A DNA stretch of 64,000 bases from Planctomycetaceae bacterium (GTDB taxonomy: Bacteria; Planctomycetota; Planctomycetia; Planctomycetales; Planctomycetaceae), in assembly GCA_041398825.1 (NCBI GenBank), contig JAWKTX010000011.1, positions 1 through 64,000 on the forward strand, in the 5' to 3' direction. Position 1 is the stretch's first letter; every line of letters begins with the position of its first letter. Positions 1 to 8,250 of this stretch are shown here, in pieces. The notes under the pieces are model-generated. The model had not been told where the DNA came from and made no database searches. It saw nothing but the letters and a program-made list of their open reading frames with translations. The position numbers and the translations under genes were made by a program.

Positions 1-27
1 GATGTGTATTTTTCTGCAACCCCAATA

Positions 28-64
28 GAAATGGCCACTTACGTGAATCGCAAGTGGCCATTTT
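28..64 (-). terminator. Probable terminator of tmRNA
   Basis: An inverted repeat with 11 perfect pairs (AATGGCCACTT at 30-40 against AAGTGGCCATT at 52-62), extendable by one or two pairs, lies a few bases past the 3' end of the minus-strand tmRNA. The loop is 11 nt. Read on the minus strand it is followed by a short T-rich stretch (TTTCTATT) rather than a long U-run. Position and stem strength make a terminator the simplest reading. Confidence 0.6.
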
Positions 65-67
65 CGA

Positions 68-420
68 TGGAGGCGGCGGGAATCGAACCCGCGTCCTGTT
101 GTCCCTCAGCCAAAGCCTCTACGTGTGTAGTTCGTTGATTAATTTCGCAACGACGAGGTTCCCCGAACAAGACCGTTCGTCACTAGGTCACAACAAATCT
201 CGCATCAAACGTAGCGACCAATGGATTGATGCCAGCCCGAATTTGTAACCAGCGGTCGGCTCCTCAGGCGGAGATCCTTAGGCTGGGACAGCTTTTATTA
301 AGCTGCCAGAGAGTACTGCGGTTTTGCAGTTATTTTTTGATCAGCTTTTTACGAGGCCAACTGATCAACCTCGACACGCCACCCTGACTTATGGTAACCC
401 AGTCAAATCCGATCGCCCCC
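68..420 (-). ncRNA. ssrA: tmRNA (SsrA)
   Basis: Transfer-messenger RNA that rescues stalled ribosomes and adds a degradation tag. Read on the minus strand, the 5' end starts GGGGGCG and the 3' end finishes CGCCTCC plus discriminator A at 68, giving a seven-pair acceptor stem with one G-U. The T-arm shows GGTTCGATTCC. The conserved 5' D-like segment (GGATTTGACTGGG) follows the acceptor. The tag frame is visible: resume codon GCA at 327-325, then AAA CCG CAG TAC TCT CTG GCA GCT and tandem stops TAA TAA at 300-295, giving AKPQYSLAA. A CTCGTAAAAAGC block like the one in E. coli precedes it. CCA is not encoded (TCG follows the discriminator), so it must be added by nucleotidyltransferase. The length of 353 nt is normal for a one-piece tmRNA. 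Confidence 0.95.
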
Positions 421-584
421 TGAAGATAAAACCACAAGAACCCTGACTACCGTCGCAACCCTTCGACTGCGCGGCACCACCTCAGTATACCTGCGACTAT
501 CGGCTTGAAAAGCAGCTTCCCTGATTAGTTTCCAGTAGAGAAGCAAGAATCGAACCTACGATCGTTGGCAACCTGTGGAAATGG

Positions 585-1553
585 TCAATCTTCGTTGCGA
601 GACGTGTGTTCCCAGCCAAGTGGCGGCAGATTGCGGATGTCCCCATTTGGCAAGACCAGCCTGCAACCCAATTCGGCCTGAACCGTGCCAATTCGGATCA
701 GCTGTTGTCCGAGAGAACTTGATTGGATATCCCGCCAGCTCGATTGTGGCATCGTTACCAGCAGTTCGAAGTCTTCCCCATCCTGGAAAGCAGCAGTCTG
801 AGCTCGCGTATCTGCGCTTAACTCTGTCCGGTCGCCTTGACGGGATCGGGCTTGTTCCAGAGCGTCGGAATGAATGGGAATACAATCCAGTTCAAGTTGT
901 GCGCCCACTTGGCTTGCTTCACAGAGCCGATGCAGGTCGATGGCCAGACCATCAGAAATATCCATGGCGCTGTTCACGCAACCGGCACCCGCAAGATCAC
1001 GGGCAAGATCGAGTCGCGGAGTAAAGGTCAGGTGGCGGTCGGACAGGAGACTTCCACCCAACGGGCCCGAAACACAAATGACGTCGTCCGGCCGTGCACT
1101 CGACCTGAGGAACACCTGTGATGCCACGTACGGCACACCGGTCAGGCAGACATTGATCGCAAATGGACCGGTCCAGACATTGGTATCTCCTCCGGCAACG
1201 ACAAAATCGAATTGCCTCGCGAGTTCATCGATGCCGTCGTAAATCTGTTCCGGAAACTTTATTGCTGGTGCAGAACTTTGTTTCGGAATGGCAATGGAAA
1301 CAAAGGCCGCTGTCGGCCGACATCCCATGGCCGCCAGATCACTGAGATTGACTGCAACCGATTTTCGACCGACCAGAGACAGCGCATGTTGGCGAAGATC
1401 AAAGTGTACTCCGTCCAGCAGCATGTCTGTGACAACCACCTGCTGGTTGCCCGGCACATCAAGAACAGCGCCGTCATCACCGATACCAACCCGCACGGAA
1501 TTGCTGGCGGGATAACGTCGGGCGAGTGAATGAATGAAATCTCGTTCGTGCAC
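585..1553 (-). CDS. thiL: Thiamine-monophosphate kinase ThiL
   Basis: ATP-dependent phosphorylation of thiamine monophosphate to thiamine diphosphate, the last step of the pathway; cytosolic. The protein is 322 aa, the normal family length. GIGDDGAVL at 23-31 and TDMLLDGVHF at 42-51 are the family's N-terminal Mg/ATP motifs. NLSDLAAMG and VVAGGDTN follow, and a DGEDFELL-type motif lies near the C terminus. The start is GTG; AAGGG seven bases upstream supports it. No other thiamine gene is adjacent. It lies head-to-head with the DsrE/F-like gene at 2043, with 489 bp between them that holds one repeat copy. Confidence 0.93.
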   Translation of the reverse strand: MHERDFIHSLARRYPASNSVRVGIGDDGAVLDVPGNQQVVVTDMLLDGVHFDLRQHALSLVGRKSVAVNLSDLAAMGCRPTAAFVSIAIPKQSSAPAIKFPEQIYDGIDELARQFDFVVAGGDTNVWTGPFAINVCLTGVPYVASQVFLRSSARPDDVICVSGPLGGSLLSDRHLTFTPRLDLARDLAGAGCVNSAMDISDGLAIDLHRLCEASQVGAQLELDCIPIHSDALEQARSRQGDRTELSADTRAQTAAFQDGEDFELLVTMPQSSWRDIQSSSLGQQLIRIGTVQAELGCRLVLPNGDIRNLPPLGWEHTSRNED

Positions 1554-2042
1554 GAGGGCACCCTTTGGCAGGAAATGGTGATTGCGTGTGGCTATGCCCC
1601 AGGATTGTAACCACGGACAGCGACGTCATTCGATCCTGTCAGTAGTGCGCCGGTTCCTTCTGATCAGGAACCGCAATTCGTGAGCTCGTTTAGCTGTCCG
1701 TTAAAGAACCGGGAAAGGTGCGCAGAACGCCTGTGAACCGTCGTGTTTTAAGGTCTTCTGCTCGAGCCAGTCCGGTTCTTTAAGAGGCTGTCAGGATAGT
1801 CTTCCCATGTCGGCAGGGCCGGAAAAGTCGATGTAATCGTCAAAATCGCAGGTCTGAATTGCTCTTCCGAGACACTTGTCGAAGCGTTTGCCTCCGAAAC
1901 TGGCCTAGCCTTCACGTGGGTGAAGTTGTCGGCAGGTGGTCGTAACGCAGAGAAATCTGTCGCGACCATTGAATCATGTTCGGCGATTTCCGGACGACAG
2001 GATTATTGGACACGAGTTCAATTCCAGATCAGGAAGACCAGA
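1554..2042. other. Intergenic region between divergent thiL and DsrE/F gene
   Basis: No convincing gene was found in these 489 bases. It contains a hairpin with an 8-bp stem (CGGTTCCT at 1651-1658, AGGAACCG at 1666-1673) lacking a T-run, and one full copy of the dispersed palindromic repeat (1692-1794). Promoters for both flanking genes must lie here, but no clear -35/-10 pair could be picked by eye. Confidence 0.6.
1692..1794 (+). repeat. Dispersed ~100-nt palindromic repeat, copy A
   Basis: Starts AGCTGTCCGTT and ends GGCTGTCAG. The outer stem is perfect for 12 bp (TTAAAGAACCGG with CCGGTTCTTTAA). An inner stem pairs GCAGAA with TTCTGC. Unpaired conserved blocks are CGTGTT and CTCGAGCCAGTCC. 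It matches copy B (31702-31805) along its whole length and copy C (10174-10270, opposite strand). The stems differ between copies by paired changes, so the fold is conserved. Function unknown. Confidence 0.85.
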
Positions 2043-2639
2043 ATGATAGCTCCGGCAACCGTGCAGGACATTTCCAAGGAAACCGAGGCAGACGACGTAA
2101 AACTTCGCCAGCTGGAAAGGCGGATTCTGGATTTGGAACGTGCCGCAAAGGGTGCAGCCGATCCCAACAAGATGAATCTGCTGGTCTTCGACTCAAGCCG
2201 CGATCGCCTGCTGGCTGCCTTTGTCATGGCAACGGGATCTGCCGCCTGCGGTATGGATGTAACAATGTTCTTCACGTTCTGGGGGACTGTGGCTCTGAAG
2301 AAGGATGCTGCCCAGATTGGCCCCAAATCGATGGTGGAACGCGCGTTCGGATGGATGCTGCCGCGCGGAGCATCGAGAACGGCACTATCGAAAATGAATA
2401 TGTGCGGGCTGGGTGCGGCTTTGATGCGGCGAGAAATGAGGAAGAAGAAGATCGCCGACCTGAATGATTTGATTGCAAGCGCAGCGGAGCTTGGTGTGAA
2501 AATCCGGGTCTGCGAGATGTCCATGAATCTGATGGGAGTCCGGAGAAAAGAACTAATCGATTATCCCTCCCTCGAATACTGCGGCGTGGCTTCATTTTCA
2601 GAAATGGCCTCCCAGGCCAACACAACGCTGTTCATTTAA
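2043..2639 (+). CDS. DsrE/DsrF-like family protein
   Basis: 198-aa soluble protein of the DsrE/DsrF/DrsH-like family (DrsE_2 type), associated with sulfur trafficking and possible peroxiredoxin-like roles. An N-terminal helical stretch (about 1-40, rich in Glu, Arg and Leu, likely coiled coil) precedes the Rossmann-like domain starting MNLLVFDSSRDRLLAAFVMA. Family signatures are CGMDVTMFFTFWG, MNMCGLGAALMRREM and, near the C terminus, IRVCEMSMNLMG with its conserved Cys. The start at 2043 is chosen because AGGAAG lies 8 nt upstream; an open frame extends further upstream, but without a good ribosome site. Thirty bases separate it from the downstream GGDEF-EAL gene, so they may be co-transcribed. 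The substrate cannot be told from sequence. Confidence 0.85.
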   Translation: MIAPATVQDISKETEADDVKLRQLERRILDLERAAKGAADPNKMNLLVFDSSRDRLLAAFVMATGSAACGMDVTMFFTFWGTVALKKDAAQIGPKSMVERAFGWMLPRGASRTALSKMNMCGLGAALMRREMRKKKIADLNDLIASAAELGVKIRVCEMSMNLMGVRRKELIDYPSLEYCGVASFSEMASQANTTLFI

Positions 2640-2668
2640 CGAATTCTCTGCGTCGAAATTCCTCTCGC

Positions 2669-5440
2669 ATGTCTACGTTCGACTCCCGCGACTCGATCAG
2701 CAAGCCTCGAAGTCAGATCACCAGTGTGCGTTCGCTGACGCACATGGAATCAGAACTTGACGCGTTATCGGAACTGTTGCAACCTCTGCTTCAGGCAGCA
2801 TCATTACCGTCTGATGCTGGTGCGCGGGTCTCCAGTTGTCTGGAGCTGTTTCGCCAGGCAGCCAATGAAGCTGCGGAAGAACTGCGTATCGTTCAGAAAA
2901 AATCGGATGATCTGGCGCGGGCCCAGGCAGATGCACTTGTGTATTCCGCCGAAATCATTGACGAACTGGATGAAACACGGCAGCGACTTGCAGAAGCCCG
3001 GGCAATCGCGGAAGAGGCTGCACGAGACACCCAGAGACTGGCAGATACCGTCTTTGAATGCACACACGATGCTGTGTTGATAATGAAAGAGTCGTACTGT
3101 GTCGCCTGCAACGACAACGCCTGTTCATTAGTCGGGGACCGGGAAGAGATCATTGGAAAATGGCCCCCACGTTTCTCTCAGGCAATCCTTGAGACCGGTG
3201 AAGCTGCAAATGCCGATCTCATTGAATGTTACAACGCAGCGATGCAGGGAAATGTAAGAACAGTCGAAGTCGGTTTTACATCCGCGTCCGGTAACGATGT
3301 CTGGTGCGAAGTTACGATGACTGCATTTCATATGCAGAGCGGTGATCACGTCCTGGTGACTGTGCACGATATTACGAACCGAAAGCAATTTGAGCGTGAG
3401 TTACGGCGCCACCGTGACTTCCTTGACAACATCATAAACGCGGTGCCAGATCATCTGGTCGTAGGTAAGAGCGATAATGCACTGGTTGTCGCGAACGATG
3501 CCTTTTGTGAATCGTTTGGTTATCAACGGGATCAGGTGATTGGGCTTTCGATCGATGAAGTCAATCGAGTGTTCGCCCAGGACTCCAGCGAAACTGAGGT
3601 CACACTCGTTTCCGGAACCCAGAAGGTGTTCTCAACGAAATGCTCACGGTTTCAGGATTCAGTCTCTGGCGACACTTACACGGTTGCCACGTCACGAGAC
3701 ATCACGGAAGAACGGGCACGCGAACGACGTCTCAGCCTGCTGGCCAGCGTTTTCCGGAGTGCGGCAGAAGGTGTGGCCATATTGACTCGGGACGGGCGAG
3801 TTCTGGAGGCGAATCCGACGTTTCTGCAAATGGTCGGAATGTCTCTGGAGGAAATTCTGCATAAATCCCTGGCCTCTGTGATGCGCATCCGCGTTTCGAC
3901 ATTTGCGAATGATCTCGCTCAGGTTGCTGAAGGTCAAAACTGGTCCGGTAAACTGCAGGTGGATTCCGGGCAAAACCCCGAACGGTGGTACTGGGCAACC
4001 ATCAGCCGAAGTTGCGATGCTGGAGAGAACGGCGGGCGGCTGATTGCTTTGTTTTCGGATGTCACAGCGCTGGAAGTTTCGCAGCGGCAGCTGGAAAAGC
4101 AGGCGTTGTACGATAATCTCACGGGACTCCCGAACCGGAGATTCTTTAAGCGGCACATTGCCAGCCTGATTAACGATTCGGAGGAACAACAGTGTATTGC
4201 CGTGTGCTTCCTCGACCTCGATGATTTCAAACACGTCAACGACACTCAGGGGCATTCCGCCGGGGACAAACTGCTGAAGCAGGTGGCTCGTCGTCTTACA
4301 AAGACGGTTGGCAATGAGGCATTCGTTGCCCGATTTGGGGGAGATGAATTTGCAATCATCCTTACAAACATTGACCCTGCTTGTCGGCGAGTCGCGACGC
4401 TTACGGATCAGGTTCTGACAGCACTGAAGCAGCCATTTCAACCAGCCGGGAACGACTGCGTTATCGGAGTGAGTATTGGTGTCACGTTGTATCCGGAACA
4501 TGCGACTGACGTCGAATTGCTGATGAAGAATGCAGACATTGCAATGTATGCAGCAAAGGCCGCGGGAAAAAACTCCGTCCGCATCTTCAACACAGGAATG
4601 CAGGAAACAGTCGACCTGCGTCATCGGATTCACAGTGAGCTGCGAAACGCTTTAAGAGGTGGGCATATCACCCTGCACTTCCAGCCAAAACTCTGTAGTC
4701 AAACAGGACGACTGGCAGGCTGCGAGGCACTGTCACGCTGGCAGCGTCCCGACGGGACGTATATTTCGCCGTCAGAATTTATTCCGATTGCCGAGCAAAC
4801 AGGGCTGATTAATTCGCTGGGAGAACTGGTGCTGACCACGGCCGCCCGAACATGCAGACGATGGGCTGACGAAGGATTCAACCCCTTTCCGATTGCCGTC
4901 AACATCTCTCCGCAGCAACTGCGGCATCCTGCATTTCTGGATCGAATTCAGTGTATTCTGGCGGAGACCGGTGCGCGGCCTGAATGGATCGAACTGGAGA
5001 TTACTGAAAACGCAGTTGTGGACGACCTGGACCGGGCAAGACGGACGATTCTGAATCTTTCAAAGATAGGCATACGGACAGCCATCGACGATTTTGGTAA
5101 GGGATATTCGTCTCTGAGCTACCTTGCGACGCTGCCGATCCAAACACTGAAAATTGATTCGTCATTCGTGCGTCAAATGGTCGAAATGCAGAACACGGCT
5201 GCCATCGTCAGGTCGATCGTTGGTCTGGGAAAAGGCCTGAACCTGACCGTTGTCGGTGAGGGAGTTGAAACGGAAGAGCAGGCCGATCTGCTCAAGTCGA
5301 TGGGATGCGACGTGCTGCAGGGTTATCTGGTTAGCCGTCCAATCAGTGAAAAGAACTTTCGTGCATGGATGCAGGCACGGGGCCAAATTGACCACTCGCT
5401 GCCAATATCAGAAAGTGATGCAGGTCCCGTTCGTCGCTAG
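2669..5440 (+). CDS. PAS-PAS-PAS-GGDEF-EAL cyclic-di-GMP protein
   Basis: 923-aa cytosolic signalling protein that should make and/or degrade cyclic di-GMP. Order: N-terminal helical/coiled-coil segment (about 25-125), three PAS folds (about 125-235, 245-355 and 360-475), GGDEF domain (about 480-640) and EAL domain (about 660-905). The diguanylate cyclase motif is intact (RFGGDEF, GGDEF at 557-561). The phosphodiesterase side is also intact: FQPK, CEALSRW with EAL at 686-688, an ITEN motif, IDDFGKGYSS and VGEGVET. No membrane segment is seen, so the PAS domains probably sense an internal ligand or redox state. Both domains look catalytically competent; the net activity cannot be read from sequence. 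The 3' end overlaps the convergent DsrE gene by 33 bp. Confidence 0.95.
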   Translation: MSTFDSRDSISKPRSQITSVRSLTHMESELDALSELLQPLLQAASLPSDAGARVSSCLELFRQAANEAAEELRIVQKKSDDLARAQADALVYSAEIIDELDETRQRLAEARAIAEEAARDTQRLADTVFECTHDAVLIMKESYCVACNDNACSLVGDREEIIGKWPPRFSQAILETGEAANADLIECYNAAMQGNVRTVEVGFTSASGNDVWCEVTMTAFHMQSGDHVLVTVHDITNRKQFERELRRHRDFLDNIINAVPDHLVVGKSDNALVVANDAFCESFGYQRDQVIGLSIDEVNRVFAQDSSETEVTLVSGTQKVFSTKCSRFQDSVSGDTYTVATSRDITEERARERRLSLLASVFRSAAEGVAILTRDGRVLEANPTFLQMVGMSLEEILHKSLASVMRIRVSTFANDLAQVAEGQNWSGKLQVDSGQNPERWYWATISRSCDAGENGGRLIALFSDVTALEVSQRQLEKQALYDNLTGLPNRRFFKRHIASLINDSEEQQCIAVCFLDLDDFKHVNDTQGHSAGDKLLKQVARRLTKTVGNEAFVARFGGDEFAIILTNIDPACRRVATLTDQVLTALKQPFQPAGNDCVIGVSIGVTLYPEHATDVELLMKNADIAMYAAKAAGKNSVRIFNTGMQETVDLRHRIHSELRNALRGGHITLHFQPKLCSQTGRLAGCEALSRWQRPDGTYISPSEFIPIAEQTGLINSLGELVLTTAARTCRRWADEGFNPFPIAVNISPQQLRHPAFLDRIQCILAETGARPEWIELEITENAVVDDLDRARRTILNLSKIGIRTAIDDFGKGYSSLSYLATLPIQTLKIDSSFVRQMVEMQNTAAIVRSIVGLGKGLNLTVVGEGVETEEQADLLKSMGCDVLQGYLVSRPISEKNFRAWMQARGQIDHSLPISESDAGPVRR

Positions 5441-5794
5441 CTCAATGACGGATGCAAAGCCGGCGATTTCTGCAGAGGGAACTTTGCCGTCGTCCGATCC
5501 ATCTTCAATTGAGCCCAGTCCACATGTGCGGTGGCAAACTGAGCACAAGAGCAGTCGACCACCTGAATCCAGATATCGATTCAACAGATCCGCAAGTGGC
5601 GGAAAACCCTGAACCGTAATGCCATCGGCACTCCTTGAGAATCCCCAGACGGCACCATCACTCGTCAGAAATACGATTGTTGGGTGCCCCATGGCAATTG
5701 CTGACAAAGCGCAGGAAAATGCCATCGTGGCGTTCTTCCCGTTGTCCGACTTTCCCGTTGTCAGCACGACAACAACATTCTTTTCTTCGGTCAC
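5408..5794 (-). CDS. DsrE family protein, partner of TusA
   Basis: 128-aa small protein of the DsrE family, which carries or transfers sulfane sulfur. It shows the family start VVVVLTTGKSDNGKNATMAF, then AIAMGHPTIVFLTSDGAVW, and a Cys-rich segment LLLCSVCHRTCGL holding the likely active cysteines. GTG at 5794 is chosen because GAGGAG lies six bases upstream; a TTG start at 5812 would instead overlap tusA by 8 bp. It follows tusA directly, the usual arrangement for a sulfur-relay pair. Its end overlaps the last codons of the convergent GGDEF-EAL gene. Family membership is clear; the specific acceptor is unknown. Confidence 0.85.
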   Translation of the reverse strand: MTEEKNVVVVLTTGKSDNGKNATMAFSCALSAIAMGHPTIVFLTSDGAVWGFSRSADGITVQGFPPLADLLNRYLDSGGRLLLCSVCHRTCGLGSIEDGSDDGKVPSAEIAGFASVIELATNGTCITF

Positions 5795-5804
5795 ACCAGA
5801 CTCC

Positions 5805-6026
5805 TCAGGCAATTCGTATCGTGGCTTTCAGCACCGGGCCTTCTTCGATCGACTCCAGACAATTCCCAGTACGTCTGGCCCACGCTTCCACATCCAGTTT
5901 GAACGCCAGATCTGTTGCCTCGACCTCAAGCACCTGACCGCTGGACATCTGACGGACCGTTCTTGTAATTTCTACGATAGGCATCGGGCAATTCAAACCC
6001 TTGCAGTCGAGTTGTCTGTCAGCCAT
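5805..6026 (-). CDS. tusA: TusA-family sulfur carrier protein
   Basis: 73-aa sulfurtransferase of the SirA/TusA family. It has the signature LDCKGLNCPMPIVEITRTV, with the persulfide-carrying Cys in CPMP near residue 14. The length matches the family (about 75-80 aa). TusA accepts sulfur from a cysteine desulfurase and hands it to DsrE-type partners, tRNA thiolation or molybdenum cofactor pathways. The neighbouring DsrE gene supports a relay. A cysteine desulfurase is encoded about 26 kb away (31860). Upstream, 123 bp separate it from the nucleosidase-like gene on the same strand. Confidence 0.92.
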   Translation of the reverse strand: MADRQLDCKGLNCPMPIVEITRTVRQMSSGQVLEVEATDLAFKLDVEAWARRTGNCLESIEEGPVLKATIRIA

Positions 6027-6149
6027 GCATGAAGCTTTCGAAGAGTTTATCGGAGGTTGGCATCAGAATTCCGGATCGTCCCGGATCCCTCCGTTTCCCG
6101 CAACCCATGAATCATGGTGTGTGTGACTTCAGCCAGCAACATGGTCCGT

Positions 6150-6938
6150 TCAATCCCGGAGTTGATCACCAATCTGCAGAACGATTCCGGCGGCAAAGCG
6201 GTCGAGATTCTCGGCTGAATCGTTGGCCCGCTTACGCCAAGTGTTTAGTTCGGACACTTGCTTTAGTCCTTTCACCAATGTGCCGATGGCGGTCCCGACC
6301 GCTTTGCTGGTTGGACTAAAAACCAGGCTGGCCGCGCTTTCAGGCATGTCACCAGCCAGCGAATCTACAATTGACCGAATCGACATGAATTTCGTTGACA
6401 ATTCCTGACAGACCTGTGCAACTGCAAGGCTGGATGTGTCCACACAAATTGCATTGCTTGAACTGGCAAGTTCGGCCTTCTCGCGTTCTCTCAGAGGATG
6501 TCCGTCGGCCACAACATGACGTCCAACATGGATTCGTCGGCTGCTGGAGATTCGGCAGTGCACTTCCAGTTTCTGTCCATGAGTATCAACAATCTCGTTG
6601 GCGACTGAAAGATCACCGAATTTCACATTGTCGGACAACGAAGAACTGAATCCGAGGCACAGGACCCATTTGGGGCGATGTTCCCGGACCAGAATCTCTG
6701 CTGCCTTCCGATGCCGTGCAAATCCCTGTCCCGCCTCGACAATGGCGATGCGGATGGTCTCGTGAAGAAACCCACCCCGGAAAGTGCAACCTTCGTCAGC
6801 ATACTTTCGGACTCGATCCAATCGCTTCATGAATGGCCGAATTTCGCCGATGTGTGTGCACACGATACCGACATGTGCAGACACGCGATCCAATTCGGGT
6901 TCCGAAACAGTTTGCGATGGCTCGGTGGATCCGGTCAT
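6150..6938 (-). CDS. Nucleoside phosphorylase/MTAN-superfamily protein
   Basis: 262-aa protein of the PNP/UDP phosphorylase superfamily, resembling 5'-methylthioadenosine/S-adenosylhomocysteine nucleosidases. Family features: VGIVCTHIGEIRPF near the N terminus, a glycine-rich strand WVLCLGFSSSL after EAGQGFARHR, and IRSIVDSL near residue 190, which carries the superfamily Asp. The DMEA-type segment (ribose-binding Glu in MTAN) reads VDTSSLAVAQV here, so that Glu appears absent. The enzyme may therefore have a different substrate or be a divergent phosphorylase. It begins only 6 bp after serC stops and is probably in the same transcript. Confidence 0.75.
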   Translation of the reverse strand: MTGSTEPSQTVSEPELDRVSAHVGIVCTHIGEIRPFMKRLDRVRKYADEGCTFRGGFLHETIRIAIVEAGQGFARHRKAAEILVREHRPKWVLCLGFSSSLSDNVKFGDLSVANEIVDTHGQKLEVHCRISSSRRIHVGRHVVADGHPLREREKAELASSSNAICVDTSSLAVAQVCQELSTKFMSIRSIVDSLAGDMPESAASLVFSPTSKAVGTAIGTLVKGLKQVSELNTWRKRANDSAENLDRFAAGIVLQIGDQLRD

Positions 6939-6944
6939 CCTGGA

Positions 6945-8024
6945 TTACTTTGCTTCAAAATCTTTCATGAAACTCACCAAAGCATCCACACCTTCCGGTG
7001 GGAATGCGTTGTAAATGCTGGCTCGCATTCCACCGACACTGCGATGCCCTTTCAAACCACTGAATCCCGCGGCTTCTGCTGCTTTGATGAATGCCGCGTC
7101 CTTATCGGGGTCACCAGTGACAAATGTCACGTTCATTTGTGAGCGACTGTCCCGCCGAGCCGTTGGTTTGAACAGACTGCCTGAATCGAGATAGTCATAA
7201 AGTACTGCTGCCTTTTTCCTGTTCCGGGTTTCAATGGCCGACAACCCTCCGGCAGCTTTGATCCAGCGAAACACCAGCATCATCAAATAGATGCCAAGAG
7301 TCGGAGGGGTATTGTACATCGATTCGTTTTCTGCATGCGTGCGATACTGCAGCATCACAGGTAGATTTGTACTGCCGGCCTCTACCAGATCGTCTCGAAT
7401 AATGACCAGCGTGACTCCGCTCGGACCGAGGTTCTTCTGGGCTCCGGCGTAAATGATGCCATACTTTGCAACATCGATCTGGCGACTGAAAATATCGCTG
7501 CTGGCATCGCATACCAGAAACGCGTTGTCAGGGTACCCTGCAGGTTCCCCGACAAACTGCGTCCCGAAGATCGTGTTGTTGGAAGTGAAGTGGACGTATC
7601 GCGGATTCTCGCTGTATGTCGCCTGATCCGGGATATAGCTGAAGTTTGCCTCTTTACTGCTACAGGCGGAGTGAACTCTGCCATATTCGCCCGCGGCTTT
7701 CACTGCCTTTTGAGACCAGGCTCCGGTCACCAGATAGTCGGCAGTCTGATCACTGCCGAGAAGGTTCATCGGAACCATCGAAAACTGCAACGATGCTCCG
7801 CCCTGCAGGAAGAGTACTTTGTAGTTATCCGGGATCCCTGCAATCTCTCTGCACAGAGCCTCTGCCTCTGCGGCAACGGCCATGAACGGTTTTCCACGGT
7901 GAGAATGCTCACAAATGCCGATTCCCGTATCCCCAAGCGAAAGCAAATTTGCGGCCGCTTCTTCCAGAACACTCTCAGGGAGAACAGCTGGGCCAGCTGA
8001 AAAGTTAAAGATGCGATTAACCAT
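6945..8024 (-). CDS. serC: Phosphoserine aminotransferase SerC
   Basis: 359-aa class V PLP enzyme converting 3-phosphohydroxypyruvate and glutamate to phosphoserine, in the serine pathway (also used in pyridoxal phosphate synthesis). The N terminus IFNFSAGPAVLP is typical, as are SHRGKPF and LQGGASLQFSMVPMNLL. The PLP lysine is K197 in YAGAQKNLGPSG. RHxSVGGMRASIYNA-type residues close the protein. Length is normal. Downstream, 6 bp separate it from the nucleosidase-like gene. No serA or serB is nearby. Confidence 0.96.
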   Translation of the reverse strand: MVNRIFNFSAGPAVLPESVLEEAAANLLSLGDTGIGICEHSHRGKPFMAVAAEAEALCREIAGIPDNYKVLFLQGGASLQFSMVPMNLLGSDQTADYLVTGAWSQKAVKAAGEYGRVHSACSSKEANFSYIPDQATYSENPRYVHFTSNNTIFGTQFVGEPAGYPDNAFLVCDASSDIFSRQIDVAKYGIIYAGAQKNLGPSGVTLVIIRDDLVEAGSTNLPVMLQYRTHAENESMYNTPPTLGIYLMMLVFRWIKAAGGLSAIETRNRKKAAVLYDYLDSGSLFKPTARRDSRSQMNVTFVTGDPDKDAAFIKAAEAAGFSGLKGHRSVGGMRASIYNAFPPEGVDALVSFMKDFEAK

Positions 8025-8250
8025 CGCCTTTACGCGCTTTCTGATTCGAGGATTTGGATGGAAGCAGATTCATACAGAATTACCAGACACGCCAGTAAAG
8101 GGTAACGGACACACGGACTTTGCTTCAACAGAGTTGAATTGGTCGCCCCAATCGTCTCATGAACGCGACAGCCCTGCCGGGAGGGCAACGTTTATTCGCA
8201 TTCCCAGTTACAATGCCTGCCGCCGTGATTCGCCGCAGTTCCCGGTCTTT

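Noticed and set aside
68..95. tRNA gene at the left edge
   Set aside because: The T-arm-like sequence belongs to the tmRNA tRNA-like domain; there is no anticodon arm next to it.
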